Below are positions 35,096-43,223 of a DNA stretch of 64,000 nucleotides, in pieces. The position numbers were made by a program, and so were the translations under genes. Source of the DNA: Methanobacteriota archaeon (GTDB lineage: Archaea; JAADCQ01; Methanopyri; Methanopyrales; Methanopyraceae); assembly GCA_027064425.1 (NCBI GenBank), contig JAMOPO010000003.1, positions 100,607 through 164,606 of the forward strand, given 5' to 3'. Position 1 is the first letter of the stretch. The number at the start of each line of letters is the position of its first letter. Under the pieces are notes generated by a model. The model did no database searches and was not told the DNA's origin. It saw only the letters and a list, made by a program, of their open reading frames with translations.

Positions 35096-35705
35096 GCTGC
35101 TGATCGCTCACGGTCACGACGTGGTCATAATAGAAAAGGACAAAAAGCGGGCCCAGGAGCTCGCCCAGTCCGAGCTGGACGTGCTGGTCGTTCAGGGTGA
35201 CGCCACCGACCTCGACGTGCTCCAGGACGCGGAGATCGAGTCGGCCGACGTCGTCGCCGCGGTCACCGACAGGGACGAGGTGAACCTGGCCGTCTCACTG
35301 ATCGCGAAGGAAGAGTTCAACGTCGACCGGGTCGTCTCCAGGGTCACGGACGACCGGTTCGTCGACATCTTCCGCCGGCTAGGAGTCGACGCCGTGGTGA
35401 ACCCGGACCGGAGCGCGGCGCAGCTGATCGAGAAGGCGATCACCCGACCGTACCTCGTCGACATGATCACGTTCGGCCGCGGCGAGGCCGAGCTGCTGGA
35501 GTTCGAGGTCTCGGAGGGTTCCAAGATCTCCGGGAAGAAGATCTCGGAGCTTCCCGACGACTGCGTCGTCGTCGCGCTCTACCGGGAGGGCGAGCTCGTC
35601 CTGCCGCGCGGCGACACGGAAATAAACCCCGGCGATAGGGTGCTCGTGCTCGCGCTTCGTGACAAGCTCAAGAAGGTGGAGAAGCTGTTTAGGAGCCGCG
35701 AGTAG
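35046..35705 (+). CDS. trkA: TrkA potassium uptake regulatory protein
   Basis: This 219-residue cytoplasmic regulator of TrkH has an RCK_N Rossmann domain, with IIVGGGRVGRILAELL as the NAD-binding glycine motif and VIIEKDKKR ending in the acidic ribose-binding residue. A RCK_C domain (about 140-215) follows, with EFEVSEGSKISGKKI. The TTG at 35046 overlaps the end of trkH by 50 bases, an unusually long overlap that implies coupled translation. The single RCK_N/RCK_C pair matches KtrA-like length. Confidence 0.92.
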   Translation: MHVIIVGGGRVGRILAELLIAHGHDVVIIEKDKKRAQELAQSELDVLVVQGDATDLDVLQDAEIESADVVAAVTDRDEVNLAVSLIAKEEFNVDRVVSRVTDDRFVDIFRRLGVDAVVNPDRSAAQLIEKAITRPYLVDMITFGRGEAELLEFEVSEGSKISGKKISELPDDCVVVALYREGELVLPRGDTEINPGDRVLVLALRDKLKKVEKLFRSRE

Positions 35706-35722
35706 GGCGGGCGGGAGGAGGC

Positions 35723-36046
35723 ATGACCTCGGTGGCGGAGGCCCTCGACCGGATTCGGTCCGCGGAGTCCGAGGCGAAGGAGAAGGTCGAGAGCGCCCGG
35801 GAGAAGGCGGAGGAGATCGTCGAGGAGGCCGAGAAAAAGGCTGAGAAGCTGATTGAGGAGGCCAAGAGCGAGGCGGAGGAGGAGGCCGAAAAGATCCGCC
35901 ACCAGGCCGAGAAGGAGGCGAAGGAGGAGGCTCGGAGGATCAAGGAGGAAGGCGAGAAGGAGGTCGAGGAGCTGAAGGAGAGGGCTGAGAAGCGGATGGA
36001 CGAGGCGGTCGAGATCGTGGTTAAACTGGTTCTGGGGGAGGAGTAG
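35723..36046 (+). CDS. atpH: A-type ATP synthase subunit H
   Basis: This 107-residue protein is entirely helical and highly charged, with Ala and Glu-rich repeats (EAEEEAEKIRHQAEKEAKEE), as expected for subunit H, which pairs with subunit E to form the peripheral stalks. It is the first gene of the ATP synthase run and is followed after 1 base by subunit I. The region before it (35706-35722) contains GGGCGGGAGGAGGC as a ribosome binding site but no clear TATA box, so the promoter may lie inside trkA. Confidence 0.85.
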   Translation: MTSVAEALDRIRSAESEAKEKVESAREKAEEIVEEAEKKAEKLIEEAKSEAEEEAEKIRHQAEKEAKEEARRIKEEGEKEVEELKERAEKRMDEAVEIVVKLVLGEE

Positions 36047-36047
36047 C

Positions 36048-38024
36048 GTGGCGATCCGCGAGATGGAGGAGGTGTTCATTTTCTGCCTGAAGGAAGACGT
36101 CGTCGACGTGCTCAAGCGCGTTCAGGTCGAGGGCTGCCTGCACATCGAGGACTTCTGGGAGGTGCACGGTGTAGAGCGGTTCTACGGCGTCGAGCAGCCC
36201 GAAGCCCCGGAGGAGCTGATCGAGGTCACCGACGTGCTGACCTCACTGGCGCGGCTCCGCGACTCCCTGAAGGAGATCTACGAGGAGGTCAAGGAAGAGG
36301 GGATGCTGGAAGCCCTCACCTCCGTTTTCCGGGCCGAGGAGCCCGAGAAGGTGGAGTTCGAGCTCCAGCCCACGTCCGAGGTGCTCGACTCCGCGAAGGA
36401 GTTCCTGGAGCGGCTTGAGGAGGAGGTGGGGGAGAAGCTCGACCGAATCGACGAGCTCGAGTCGGAGCTGGAGCGGCTGGAGGAGGCCCGAAACTTCCTG
36501 GACCACGTCACCGAGAGCTTCGACGTGGGGCACTTGGGCGAGGGCCCGTACGCCGTCGCCAAGCTGTACGTCGTCAGGTCCGACGTCTGGGACGAGCTCG
36601 TGGAGAAGCTCAAGGGTGAGCCGGCCTACGTTGGAGAGGTGGGGCGGACCGAGGACGAGGACGTGGTGGCCGTCATCGCCTTCCCAAAGGATGAGTCGGA
36701 GCTGGAGGCCGAGATCCGGAGGCTGGGCGCGACGGAGCAGGAGGTGGTTAACGAGGTCCTGGAGGAGCTGTCCGGCGACGTGGAGTCCGCTCGGGAGGAG
36801 CTGGAGCGGCGGATCCGGGAGACGCGGAAGGAGCTGCGGGAGCTGCGGCGCGAGCTCGCGGAGTACTACGAGGAGCACGAGGCCGAGATCAACGCCTGGA
36901 TCGAGCTCCTGGAGAACGAGCGAGAGCTGCTGGACGAGATCCCGAAACTGGCGATGACGGACCGGACGTACCTGATCTACGGCTGGGTGCCGAAGGAGAG
37001 GGTCGACCGGCTTGAGCGCGCCGTCGAGGAGGTCACCGACGGACGCTGCGCCGTCATTCGGGAGCAGGTGGCGGACCCGGAGGAGATGCCCGTCGAGCTG
37101 AAGAACCCGAGACCGCTCAAGCCCTTCGAGACGCTCGTCGAGATGTTCGCGCTCCCGAAGCCAACCGAGGTTGATCCGACCCCGGTCTTGGCGGTGTTCT
37201 TCCCGATCTACTTCGGGTTCATCCTTACCGACGCCGCCTACGGTGCCATCCTAACGGCGCTCGCGGCCGCGATCCGCGCCACGAGCGGTCGGGTGGACGA
37301 GAGCCTCAGGACGTTCTCCGAGCTGATGATCTACGCCGGCGTCGCGACGATCATCCTGGGCGTGCTGACGGGCGGGTACTTCGGCAACCTGTTCGGGATC
37401 AAGCCCCTCTGGGTCGACCCGATGAAGGACCCGATCACGATCCTGCTCGTCGCCCTCGGGTTCGGCGTGCTGCACGTGGCCCTGGGCCTGATCCTCGGAA
37501 TGTACATCTCACTGCGGAAGGAGCGGGACGTCAAGGCCTTCCTGGGTGACCACCTGTCCTGGTTCCTGGTGCTCGTCGGCGGCCTGCTGCTGGTCGTCGG
37601 AGCGGCGAAGTGCGGGCTCAGCAGCCCGGTGACCTACGCGGGCGGCGCCCTGATGATCCTCGGTGCGATCCTGGTCCTGGCCTTCCATGGCCCACTGGGC
37701 GCGCTAGACATGATCGGGCTCATGGGTGACGTACTGTCGTACTCGCGACTGCTGGCCGGCTGCCTGTCCACGGCCGGCATCGCCCTCGTGGTGAACCTGC
37801 TAGCCAAGATGGCGAAGGGACTCGCCGGCGCCCTGGGGCTGGTCGCCGCCGCCATTATCCTGGTCATCGGGCACATCTTCAACATGGCGATGAACGGGCT
37901 GGGTGGCTTCGTGCACAGCCTGCGACTCCACTACGTGGAGTTCTTCAGCAAGTTCTACGAGGGAGGTGGGAAGCCGTTCGAGCCCCTGAGGGTTAAGGGC
38001 GAGCACCTGAAGATCCGGGCGTAA
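36048..38024 (+). CDS. atpI: A-type ATP synthase subunit I (a-like)
   Basis: This 658-residue stator subunit has an N-terminal soluble half (about 1-370) that is largely coiled coil and binds the peripheral stalks, and a C-terminal membrane half (about 375-640) with roughly eight helices. The ion half-channel Arg region corresponds to LSYSRLLAGCLSTAGIALV, where the Arg of the SR pair is the conserved essential residue. NPRPLKPFETLVEMFALPKP is the conserved junction. The length is normal for archaeal subunit I. Confidence 0.93.
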   Translation: MAIREMEEVFIFCLKEDVVDVLKRVQVEGCLHIEDFWEVHGVERFYGVEQPEAPEELIEVTDVLTSLARLRDSLKEIYEEVKEEGMLEALTSVFRAEEPEKVEFELQPTSEVLDSAKEFLERLEEEVGEKLDRIDELESELERLEEARNFLDHVTESFDVGHLGEGPYAVAKLYVVRSDVWDELVEKLKGEPAYVGEVGRTEDEDVVAVIAFPKDESELEAEIRRLGATEQEVVNEVLEELSGDVESAREELERRIRETRKELRELRRELAEYYEEHEAEINAWIELLENERELLDEIPKLAMTDRTYLIYGWVPKERVDRLERAVEEVTDGRCAVIREQVADPEEMPVELKNPRPLKPFETLVEMFALPKPTEVDPTPVLAVFFPIYFGFILTDAAYGAILTALAAAIRATSGRVDESLRTFSELMIYAGVATIILGVLTGGYFGNLFGIKPLWVDPMKDPITILLVALGFGVLHVALGLILGMYISLRKERDVKAFLGDHLSWFLVLVGGLLLVVGAAKCGLSSPVTYAGGALMILGAILVLAFHGPLGALDMIGLMGDVLSYSRLLAGCLSTAGIALVVNLLAKMAKGLAGALGLVAAAIILVIGHIFNMAMNGLGGFVHSLRLHYVEFFSKFYEGGGKPFEPLRVKGEHLKIRA

Positions 38025-38036
38025 GGGGGGAGGGGC

Positions 38037-41000
38037 TTGGTAAGCACCGAGCTCGCGATCGCCGCCATCGGAGCGGGCATAGCGGCGGGCGTGGCGGGAG
38101 TAGGTTCGGGTATCGGCCAGGGTATCGCCGCGGCGGCCGGTGCCGGAGCGGTGGCCGAGGACGAGCGAGCCTTTGGTAAAGCGATCGTGTTCTCGGTGCT
38201 GCCGGAGACGCAGGCGATCTACGGGCTTCTCATCGCGATCCTCATCCTCGCGGGAGTTGGGCTGCTGGGCGCGGCCAAGACGATCACGATGGGCGCCGCT
38301 CTGGCCGCGCTGGGCGCGGGCCTGGCGGTCGGTATCGCCGGCATCTCAGGCATCGGACAGGGCATCGCGGCCGCGAGCGGAATCGGTGCCATCCTTAAGG
38401 AGGAGGGCCTGTTCGGTCGCGCGATCGTGTACTCCGTCCTCCCGGAGACGCAGGCGATCTACGGCCTCCTCGTCGGCATCATTATACTCGTAGGGGCCGG
38501 GCTGCTGGGTGGCGGAGCCGGCAAGGTCTCCATCGGTACCGGTCTAGCCGCGATCGGCGCCGGGCTGGCGGTGGGACTGGCCGGTACCTCAGGCATCGGA
38601 CAGGGCATCGCGGCGGCGAGCGGGATCTCCGCCATCCTGCGGCGAGAGGAGCTCTTCGGACGGCTTTTGGTCTTCTCGGTACTGCCGGAGACGCAGGCGA
38701 TCTACGGCCTGCTCGTGGCGGTGTTGATCGCGCAGTTCTTGGGAATCCTTGGCGGACCGAGCTCCGTCTCCGTGGGCGCGGGCCTGGCCGCGCTGGGCGC
38801 GGGCCTGGCGGTCGGGCTGGCGGGAACCTCCGGAATCGGTCAGGGAGTTGCCGCGGCCAGCGGAATCAGGGCCATGGTCGAGAACGAGGGGATCTTCGGT
38901 CGGGCGCTCGTGTTCTCCGTCCTCCCGGAGACGCAGGCGATTTACGGCCTGCTGGTCGCGATCCTGGCACTGTTCTCGCTGTTGAGCCCGTCGCTTAGCC
39001 TGGCGGCCGGGATCGTGGCCCTGGGAGCGGGTCTAGCGGTCGGTATCGCCGGCACCTCGGGCATCGGACAGGGCATCGCAGCCGCGAGCGGTATCTCCGG
39101 CGCCCTGAAGCGGGAGGAGCTGTTCGGCCGTCTGATCGTGTTCTCCGTCCTCCCGGAGACGCAGGCCATCTACGGACTGCTCACGGCGATCATGGCCCTG
39201 TTCCTCGTGGGCGGCAGGGCGGACCTGGCGGCCGCGCTCGCGGCGCTGGGTGCGGGCCTCGCGGTGGGCTTCGGAGGCACGTCCGGCATCGGGCAGGGTA
39301 TCGCGGCGGCCAGCGGAATCCGGGCAATGGTCGAGCGGGCCGAGCTGTTCGTCCGCGGGATGGTCCTGTCCGTGCTGCCCGAGACGCGAGCGATCTACGG
39401 ACTGCTCATCGCCATCCTGGCGCTGTTCATGATCAAGTCCGGCTCGCTAGGCGCCGGCCTGGCGATGGTCGGAGCCGGCCTCGCGGTGGGTCTCGTGGGA
39501 GTCTCGGGCATCGGCCAGGGCTTCACGGCGGCCAGCGGATCCGCCACCCTGGTGAAGCACGAGGGCTTCTTCGGGCGGGCGATTATCTTCTCGGTGCTGC
39601 CGGAGACGCAGGCGATCTACGGACTGCTCACGGCGATCCTCGTGATGATGTTCGCCGGCCTCCTGGGCGGAGGCGCCGGCAACGTGGGCGTGGGAGCCGG
39701 TCTGGCCGCGCTGGGCGCGGGCCTGGCGGTCGGGCTGGCGGGCAGCTCAGCGATCGGCCAGGGTATCGCGGCGGCGAGCGGCGTGAGCACGTCCGCCGAG
39801 CGCTCGGAGCTGTTCGGCCGGTCGATCGTGTTCTCCATCCTACCGGAGACCCAGTCGATCTACGGGCTGCTCATCGGCATCATGCTGGCGGTGTTCGCGC
39901 TGAAGGCCAGCACACCGATCGCCGCAGGACTCGCCGCGATCGGGGCCGGTCTCGCGGTCGGTATCGCGGGCTTCTCGGGCATTGGTCAGGGAATCGCGGC
40001 GGCGGGCGGCATCGGAGCGCTGGAGCGGGACCCAGGCTCCTTCGGTAGGTCGCTGATCTTCTCAATCCTGCCGGAGACGCGGTCCATCTACGGACTGCTC
40101 GTGGCGATCCTGGTCATGGTAGGCCTGGGCATGATGGGGGGCGCGTTCGGCGGCAACGCGGCGGTGGGTCTGGCGGCCATTGGAGCGGGTCTGGCGATCG
40201 GCATGGCGGGCCTCTCCGGAGTGGGCCAGGGAGTCACGGCCGCGACCGGTATCAGCAACGTCGTCCGGGACCCGGGGCTGTTCGGACGGTCGCTGCTGTT
40301 CTCGGTGCTGCCGGAGACGCAGGCGATCTACGGGCTGCTGATCGCGATCATGGTGATGATGTTCCTGGGCATCCTGGGCGGCTCGAAGACGCCGACGCTC
40401 GGGGCGGGGCTGGCGGCGCTCGGTGCGGGACTCGCCGTCGGTATCGCGGGCAGCTCGGGTATCGGTCAGGGACTGTCCGCCGCGGCCGGTACGGTCGCCA
40501 TCGGCGAGCGGACGGAGCTCTTCGGCCGGTCGATCGTGTTCTCCATCCTGCCGGAGACGCAGGCGATCTACGGACTGCTCATCGGCATCCTGGCGATGAT
40601 GCCGATCATGACGGGGGCCGGCAGCCTCAGCGTGGCGGCGGGCCTGGTGGCCGCGGGGGCCGGACTGGCGGTGGGAGTTGCGGGCACGTCCGGTATCGGT
40701 CAGGGAATCGCGGCGGCGGGCGGCACGGGCGCGCTGTCCGAGCGGGGCGAGCTGTTCGCTCGGTCGCTGGTCCTGTCGATCCTGCCGGAGACGCGGTCCA
40801 TCTACGGCATGCTGATCGCCATCATCGGGATGTCGATGGCGGGACTGCTCGGCGGGACCCCCAAGGCGAGCCTGGCGGCCGGGCTCGCGGCGATCGCGGC
40901 CGGCATCTCCGTCGGCTTCGCGGGACTGTCGGGTGTGGGTCAGGGCGTCACCTCGGCCCGAGGCTCCGCCTCGATGGCCAAGCGCGAGGAGGCGTTCGGC

Positions 41001-41096
41001 CGCTCGCTGATCTTCTCCGTCCTGCCGGAGACGCAGGCGATCTACGGGCTGCTGATCGCGATCCTGGTCGTCTTCACCGCCCTCGCCGCCGCCTAA
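38037..41096 (+). CDS. atpK: A-type ATP synthase proteolipid subunit K, 13 fused hairpins
   Basis: This 1019-residue rotor protein is made of 13 tandem copies of the two-helix c-subunit, where most organisms encode one to three hairpins per gene. Each copy (about 78 residues) has GLAVGxAGxSGIGQG in helix 1 and LPET(Q/R)(A/S)IYG in helix 2. The ion-binding Glu of LPET is kept in all 13 copies, so none is inactive. Helix-1 Gln plus ET...Y in helix 2 resembles the Na+ ligand set of sodium-type rings, suggesting Na+ coupling. The Gln after ET is Arg in copies 6, 9 and 12, and further features recur every three copies. The TTG start at 38037 gives a short N-terminus. The 13-hairpin protein is a known Methanopyrus feature. 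Confidence 0.97.
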   Translation: MVSTELAIAAIGAGIAAGVAGVGSGIGQGIAAAAGAGAVAEDERAFGKAIVFSVLPETQAIYGLLIAILILAGVGLLGAAKTITMGAALAALGAGLAVGIAGISGIGQGIAAASGIGAILKEEGLFGRAIVYSVLPETQAIYGLLVGIIILVGAGLLGGGAGKVSIGTGLAAIGAGLAVGLAGTSGIGQGIAAASGISAILRREELFGRLLVFSVLPETQAIYGLLVAVLIAQFLGILGGPSSVSVGAGLAALGAGLAVGLAGTSGIGQGVAAASGIRAMVENEGIFGRALVFSVLPETQAIYGLLVAILALFSLLSPSLSLAAGIVALGAGLAVGIAGTSGIGQGIAAASGISGALKREELFGRLIVFSVLPETQAIYGLLTAIMALFLVGGRADLAAALAALGAGLAVGFGGTSGIGQGIAAASGIRAMVERAELFVRGMVLSVLPETRAIYGLLIAILALFMIKSGSLGAGLAMVGAGLAVGLVGVSGIGQGFTAASGSATLVKHEGFFGRAIIFSVLPETQAIYGLLTAILVMMFAGLLGGGAGNVGVGAGLAALGAGLAVGLAGSSAIGQGIAAASGVSTSAERSELFGRSIVFSILPETQSIYGLLIGIMLAVFALKASTPIAAGLAAIGAGLAVGIAGFSGIGQGIAAAGGIGALERDPGSFGRSLIFSILPETRSIYGLLVAILVMVGLGMMGGAFGGNAAVGLAAIGAGLAIGMAGLSGVGQGVTAATGISNVVRDPGLFGRSLLFSVLPETQAIYGLLIAIMVMMFLGILGGSKTPTLGAGLAALGAGLAVGIAGSSGIGQGLSAAAGTVAIGERTELFGRSIVFSILPETQAIYGLLIGILAMMPIMTGAGSLSVAAGLVAAGAGLAVGVAGTSGIGQGIAAAGGTGALSERGELFARSLVLSILPETRSIYGMLIAIIGMSMAGLLGGTPKASLAAGLAAIAAGISVGFAGLSGVGQGVTSARGSASMAKREEAFGRSLIFSVLPETQAIYGLLIAILVVFTALAAA
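38085..41087 (+). repeat. 13 tandem about 235-bp repeats encoding c-subunit hairpins
   Basis: The coding repeat recurs 13 times; the conserved segment encoding LPET(Q/R)(A/S)IYG occurs about once every 220-240 bases from near 38203 to near 41027. At the DNA level the string GCCGGAGACGCAGGCGATCT and close variants recur, while linkers between hairpins vary in length and sequence. The boundaries given are approximate. Confidence 0.85.
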
Positions 41097-41119
41097 CTCC
41101 CCTTCCGGGGTGAGCCGGC

Positions 41120-41722
41120 ATGGGCCTGGAGGAGCTGGAGAAGAAGATCATTGAGGAGGCCGAGCGCGAGGCGAAGGAGATCATCGAGGAGGCCGAGGAG
41201 GAGGCGGAGAAGATCCTGGATAAGGCCAAGCGTGAGGCCGAGGAGAAGCGCCGGGAGATCCTCGAGCAGGCCAGGCGGGAGGCTGAGACGCGGAAGCGTC
41301 GGGAGATCGCTCAGGCGAAGCTCGAGGTACGGCAGCTTCGACTCAAGGTCAAGGAGGAGTGCATCGAGGAGGCGATGGAGCGGGCCAAGGAAGAGATTCG
41401 GAAGATGGCGGAGGACGGGAGCCGCCGCTACCTGGAGTTCCTCGAGCGGGCGGCGATCGAGGCCGCGAGAGCGCTGTCGTCGGATAAGGTGATCCTGAGG
41501 GTCAACGAGCGCGACCAGGAGGCGATGGAGGAGCTCATCCCCGACGTGCGCGTGGAGGTGGACAAGGAGATCGAGCTGGGCGACCCGGTGGACATCCTGG
41601 GCGGCGTGATCGCGGAGAGCGAGGACGGGTCCGAGGTCTTTGACAACTCCGTGGAGGCCCGGCTGAAGCGCATGAGGTCCGAGCTGGTGAGGAGGGTCTC
41701 CGAGACCCTGTTCGGGGGCTAG
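41120..41722 (+). CDS. atpE: A-type ATP synthase subunit E
   Basis: This 200-residue peripheral stalk subunit has an N-terminal half that is a long charged helix (EEAEREAKEIIEEAEEEAEK), which pairs with subunit H. The C-terminal half is a globular alpha/beta domain with VDILGGVIAESEDG and FDNSVEARLKRM, the signature that contacts the catalytic head. It starts at ATG 41120 after a 23-base gap from atpK that includes CCTTCCGGGGTGAGCC. Confidence 0.92.
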   Translation: MGLEELEKKIIEEAEREAKEIIEEAEEEAEKILDKAKREAEEKRREILEQARREAETRKRREIAQAKLEVRQLRLKVKEECIEEAMERAKEEIRKMAEDGSRRYLEFLERAAIEAARALSSDKVILRVNERDQEAMEELIPDVRVEVDKEIELGDPVDILGGVIAESEDGSEVFDNSVEARLKRMRSELVRRVSETLFGG

Positions 41723-41728
41723 CGGTCC

Positions 41729-42856
41729 GTGGACCTGCTTCACCTCCCCACCCAAGACTACGTCCTGATCGCGGTGGGCGTGATCGCACTGGTCACGGTT
41801 CTCACCATCGTCCTCTCGATCCCGATCACCGAGGTGATCTGGAAGTACGCCCCGTACGCCTACCCGCTGCCCAAGGCCAAGGCGCTGGAGGCCGAGACGC
41901 TGGACGAGGACGAGTTCGAGGAGCTGAAGGACGCCTCGCTGCGCGACCTGGTGGCCAGGCTGGAGGAGCTGGGGCTGGAGCCCGAGTCGGTCAGACCCCT
42001 GCTACAGGGCAACACCGAGCCCGTGGAGGTGGCCATCAAGCGCCGCGCCGTCGAGTCCGTGATGGACCGGCTGGCGGAGTCCGGTCCGGAGGATCTGGAG
42101 GCGATGGTCCGCGCCCTGATGGCGCGGTACGAGCTCGAGGACCTGAAGGCCGTGATCCGGGCCCTGCACGCCGGTGAGGAGCCGGGTGAGCTCGTGGACC
42201 GGCCCGTCCTGCTGGACGAGGACGAGTGGCGGGAGGTCCGGGACGCGCAGTCGGTCCAGGAGGTCGTCGAGCGGTTACGAGGCACACCGTACGATCGGTA
42301 CCTGGAGGAGGCGGTGCGGGAGTACGAGGAGACGGGGTCCCTGTTACCCGTCGAGCTCGCGCTCGACCGCGCTTACTACGAGCACCTGTGGGAGCTGGTG
42401 ACCGGCGAGGAGGTGGACGAGGAGCTCGCCCGGCTGCTGGGGCTGGAGATCGACCTATACAACGTGGAAGTGGCCCTCCGCGGCGCCCTGCTGGGGCTGG
42501 ACCCGGAGACGATCCGCCGGGCGATGGCCGACGGTGGCTGGGAGCTGGCGGAGTGGAGGAAGCGGGAGCTTGCGGAGGCGGAGGATCCGGGCGAGGTCGT
42601 GGAGCAGGTGGCCAACACCTCCTTCGGCCGGTACCTGGAGGAGGCGATGGAGGAGTACTCCGAGTCCAAGGACGTTGAGATCCTGGACCGGGCCGTCCGG
42701 CGCGCTCGGTACGAGACGGTGTCCGACCTCATCCAGGGGGACATCGTGGGCGCGCCCGCGGTCGTCCAGGCCGTGTACGCCAAGCAGCGCGAGGTGGACA
42801 ACTTAATCGCCCTGGTCAACGCGAAGGTCGCCGACGTCGAGTTCGCCCCGGTGTAG
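41729..42856 (+). CDS. atpC: A-type ATP synthase subunit C, with N-terminal membrane helix
   Basis: Subunit C links the central stalk to the proteolipid ring and corresponds to eukaryotic subunit d. The 375 residues include the helical core with YEHLWELVTGEE and YNVEVALRGALLGL and the C-terminal ALVNAKVADV. Before the usual family start (APYAYPLPKAKALEAE, matching the YPYANARVRAM region) there is a hydrophobic segment at residues 10-35 (YVLIAVGVIALVTVLTIVLS), a likely membrane anchor. Similar N-terminal helices are, to my recollection, found in some methanogens. It starts at a GTG, 6 bases after atpE. Confidence 0.88.
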   Translation: MDLLHLPTQDYVLIAVGVIALVTVLTIVLSIPITEVIWKYAPYAYPLPKAKALEAETLDEDEFEELKDASLRDLVARLEELGLEPESVRPLLQGNTEPVEVAIKRRAVESVMDRLAESGPEDLEAMVRALMARYELEDLKAVIRALHAGEEPGELVDRPVLLDEDEWREVRDAQSVQEVVERLRGTPYDRYLEEAVREYEETGSLLPVELALDRAYYEHLWELVTGEEVDEELARLLGLEIDLYNVEVALRGALLGLDPETIRRAMADGGWELAEWRKRELAEAEDPGEVVEQVANTSFGRYLEEAMEEYSESKDVEILDRAVRRARYETVSDLIQGDIVGAPAVVQAVYAKQREVDNLIALVNAKVADVEFAPV

Positions 42857-42868
42857 GGGGCCCGCCCC

Positions 42869-43222
42869 ATGGCGTACACCGTCGCCGCGATCGTCGACAG
42901 CCAGATCGCCCCCGGCTTCCGCCTCGTCGGAGTGCGCACGATCGAGGCGGACGAGGTGAACCCGAAGGACGCCGTCCGCGAGCTGGCCTCCGACCCCGAG
43001 GTGGGCGTGATCATCCTCACCGAGGACGTCGCGGAGGAGGCGAAGGAGGTCATTGAGGAGATCCAGGAGGAGAAGCTCTCGCGCGGTGAGCCGACGCCTA
43101 TCTTCGTAACCATACCCGGACCCGAGGGACCGAAGGAGGAGGTCGAAATCGAGGAAATTGTTAAGAAAGCGGTCGGTGTCGAGATCGACGTTGAGAAGAT
43201 CGAGGGGCGGGGGAGGCCGTAG
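42869..43222 (+). CDS. atpF: A-type ATP synthase subunit F
   Basis: This 117-residue central stalk subunit starts [20 protein letters not shown], the CheY-like fold signature of subunit F, followed by [15 protein letters not shown] and [14 protein letters not shown]. The C-terminal helix that inserts into the catalytic head is present though short. It begins at ATG (the second start in GCCCCATGGCG) 12 bases after atpC and ends one base before the ATG of atpA. Confidence 0.9.
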   Translation: MAYTVAAIVDSQIAPGFRLVGVRTIEADEVNPKDAVRELASDPEVGVIILTEDVAEEAKEVIEEIQEEKLSRGEPTPIFVTIPGPEGPKEEVEIEEIVKKAVGVEIDVEKIEGRGRP

Positions 43223-43223
43223 C

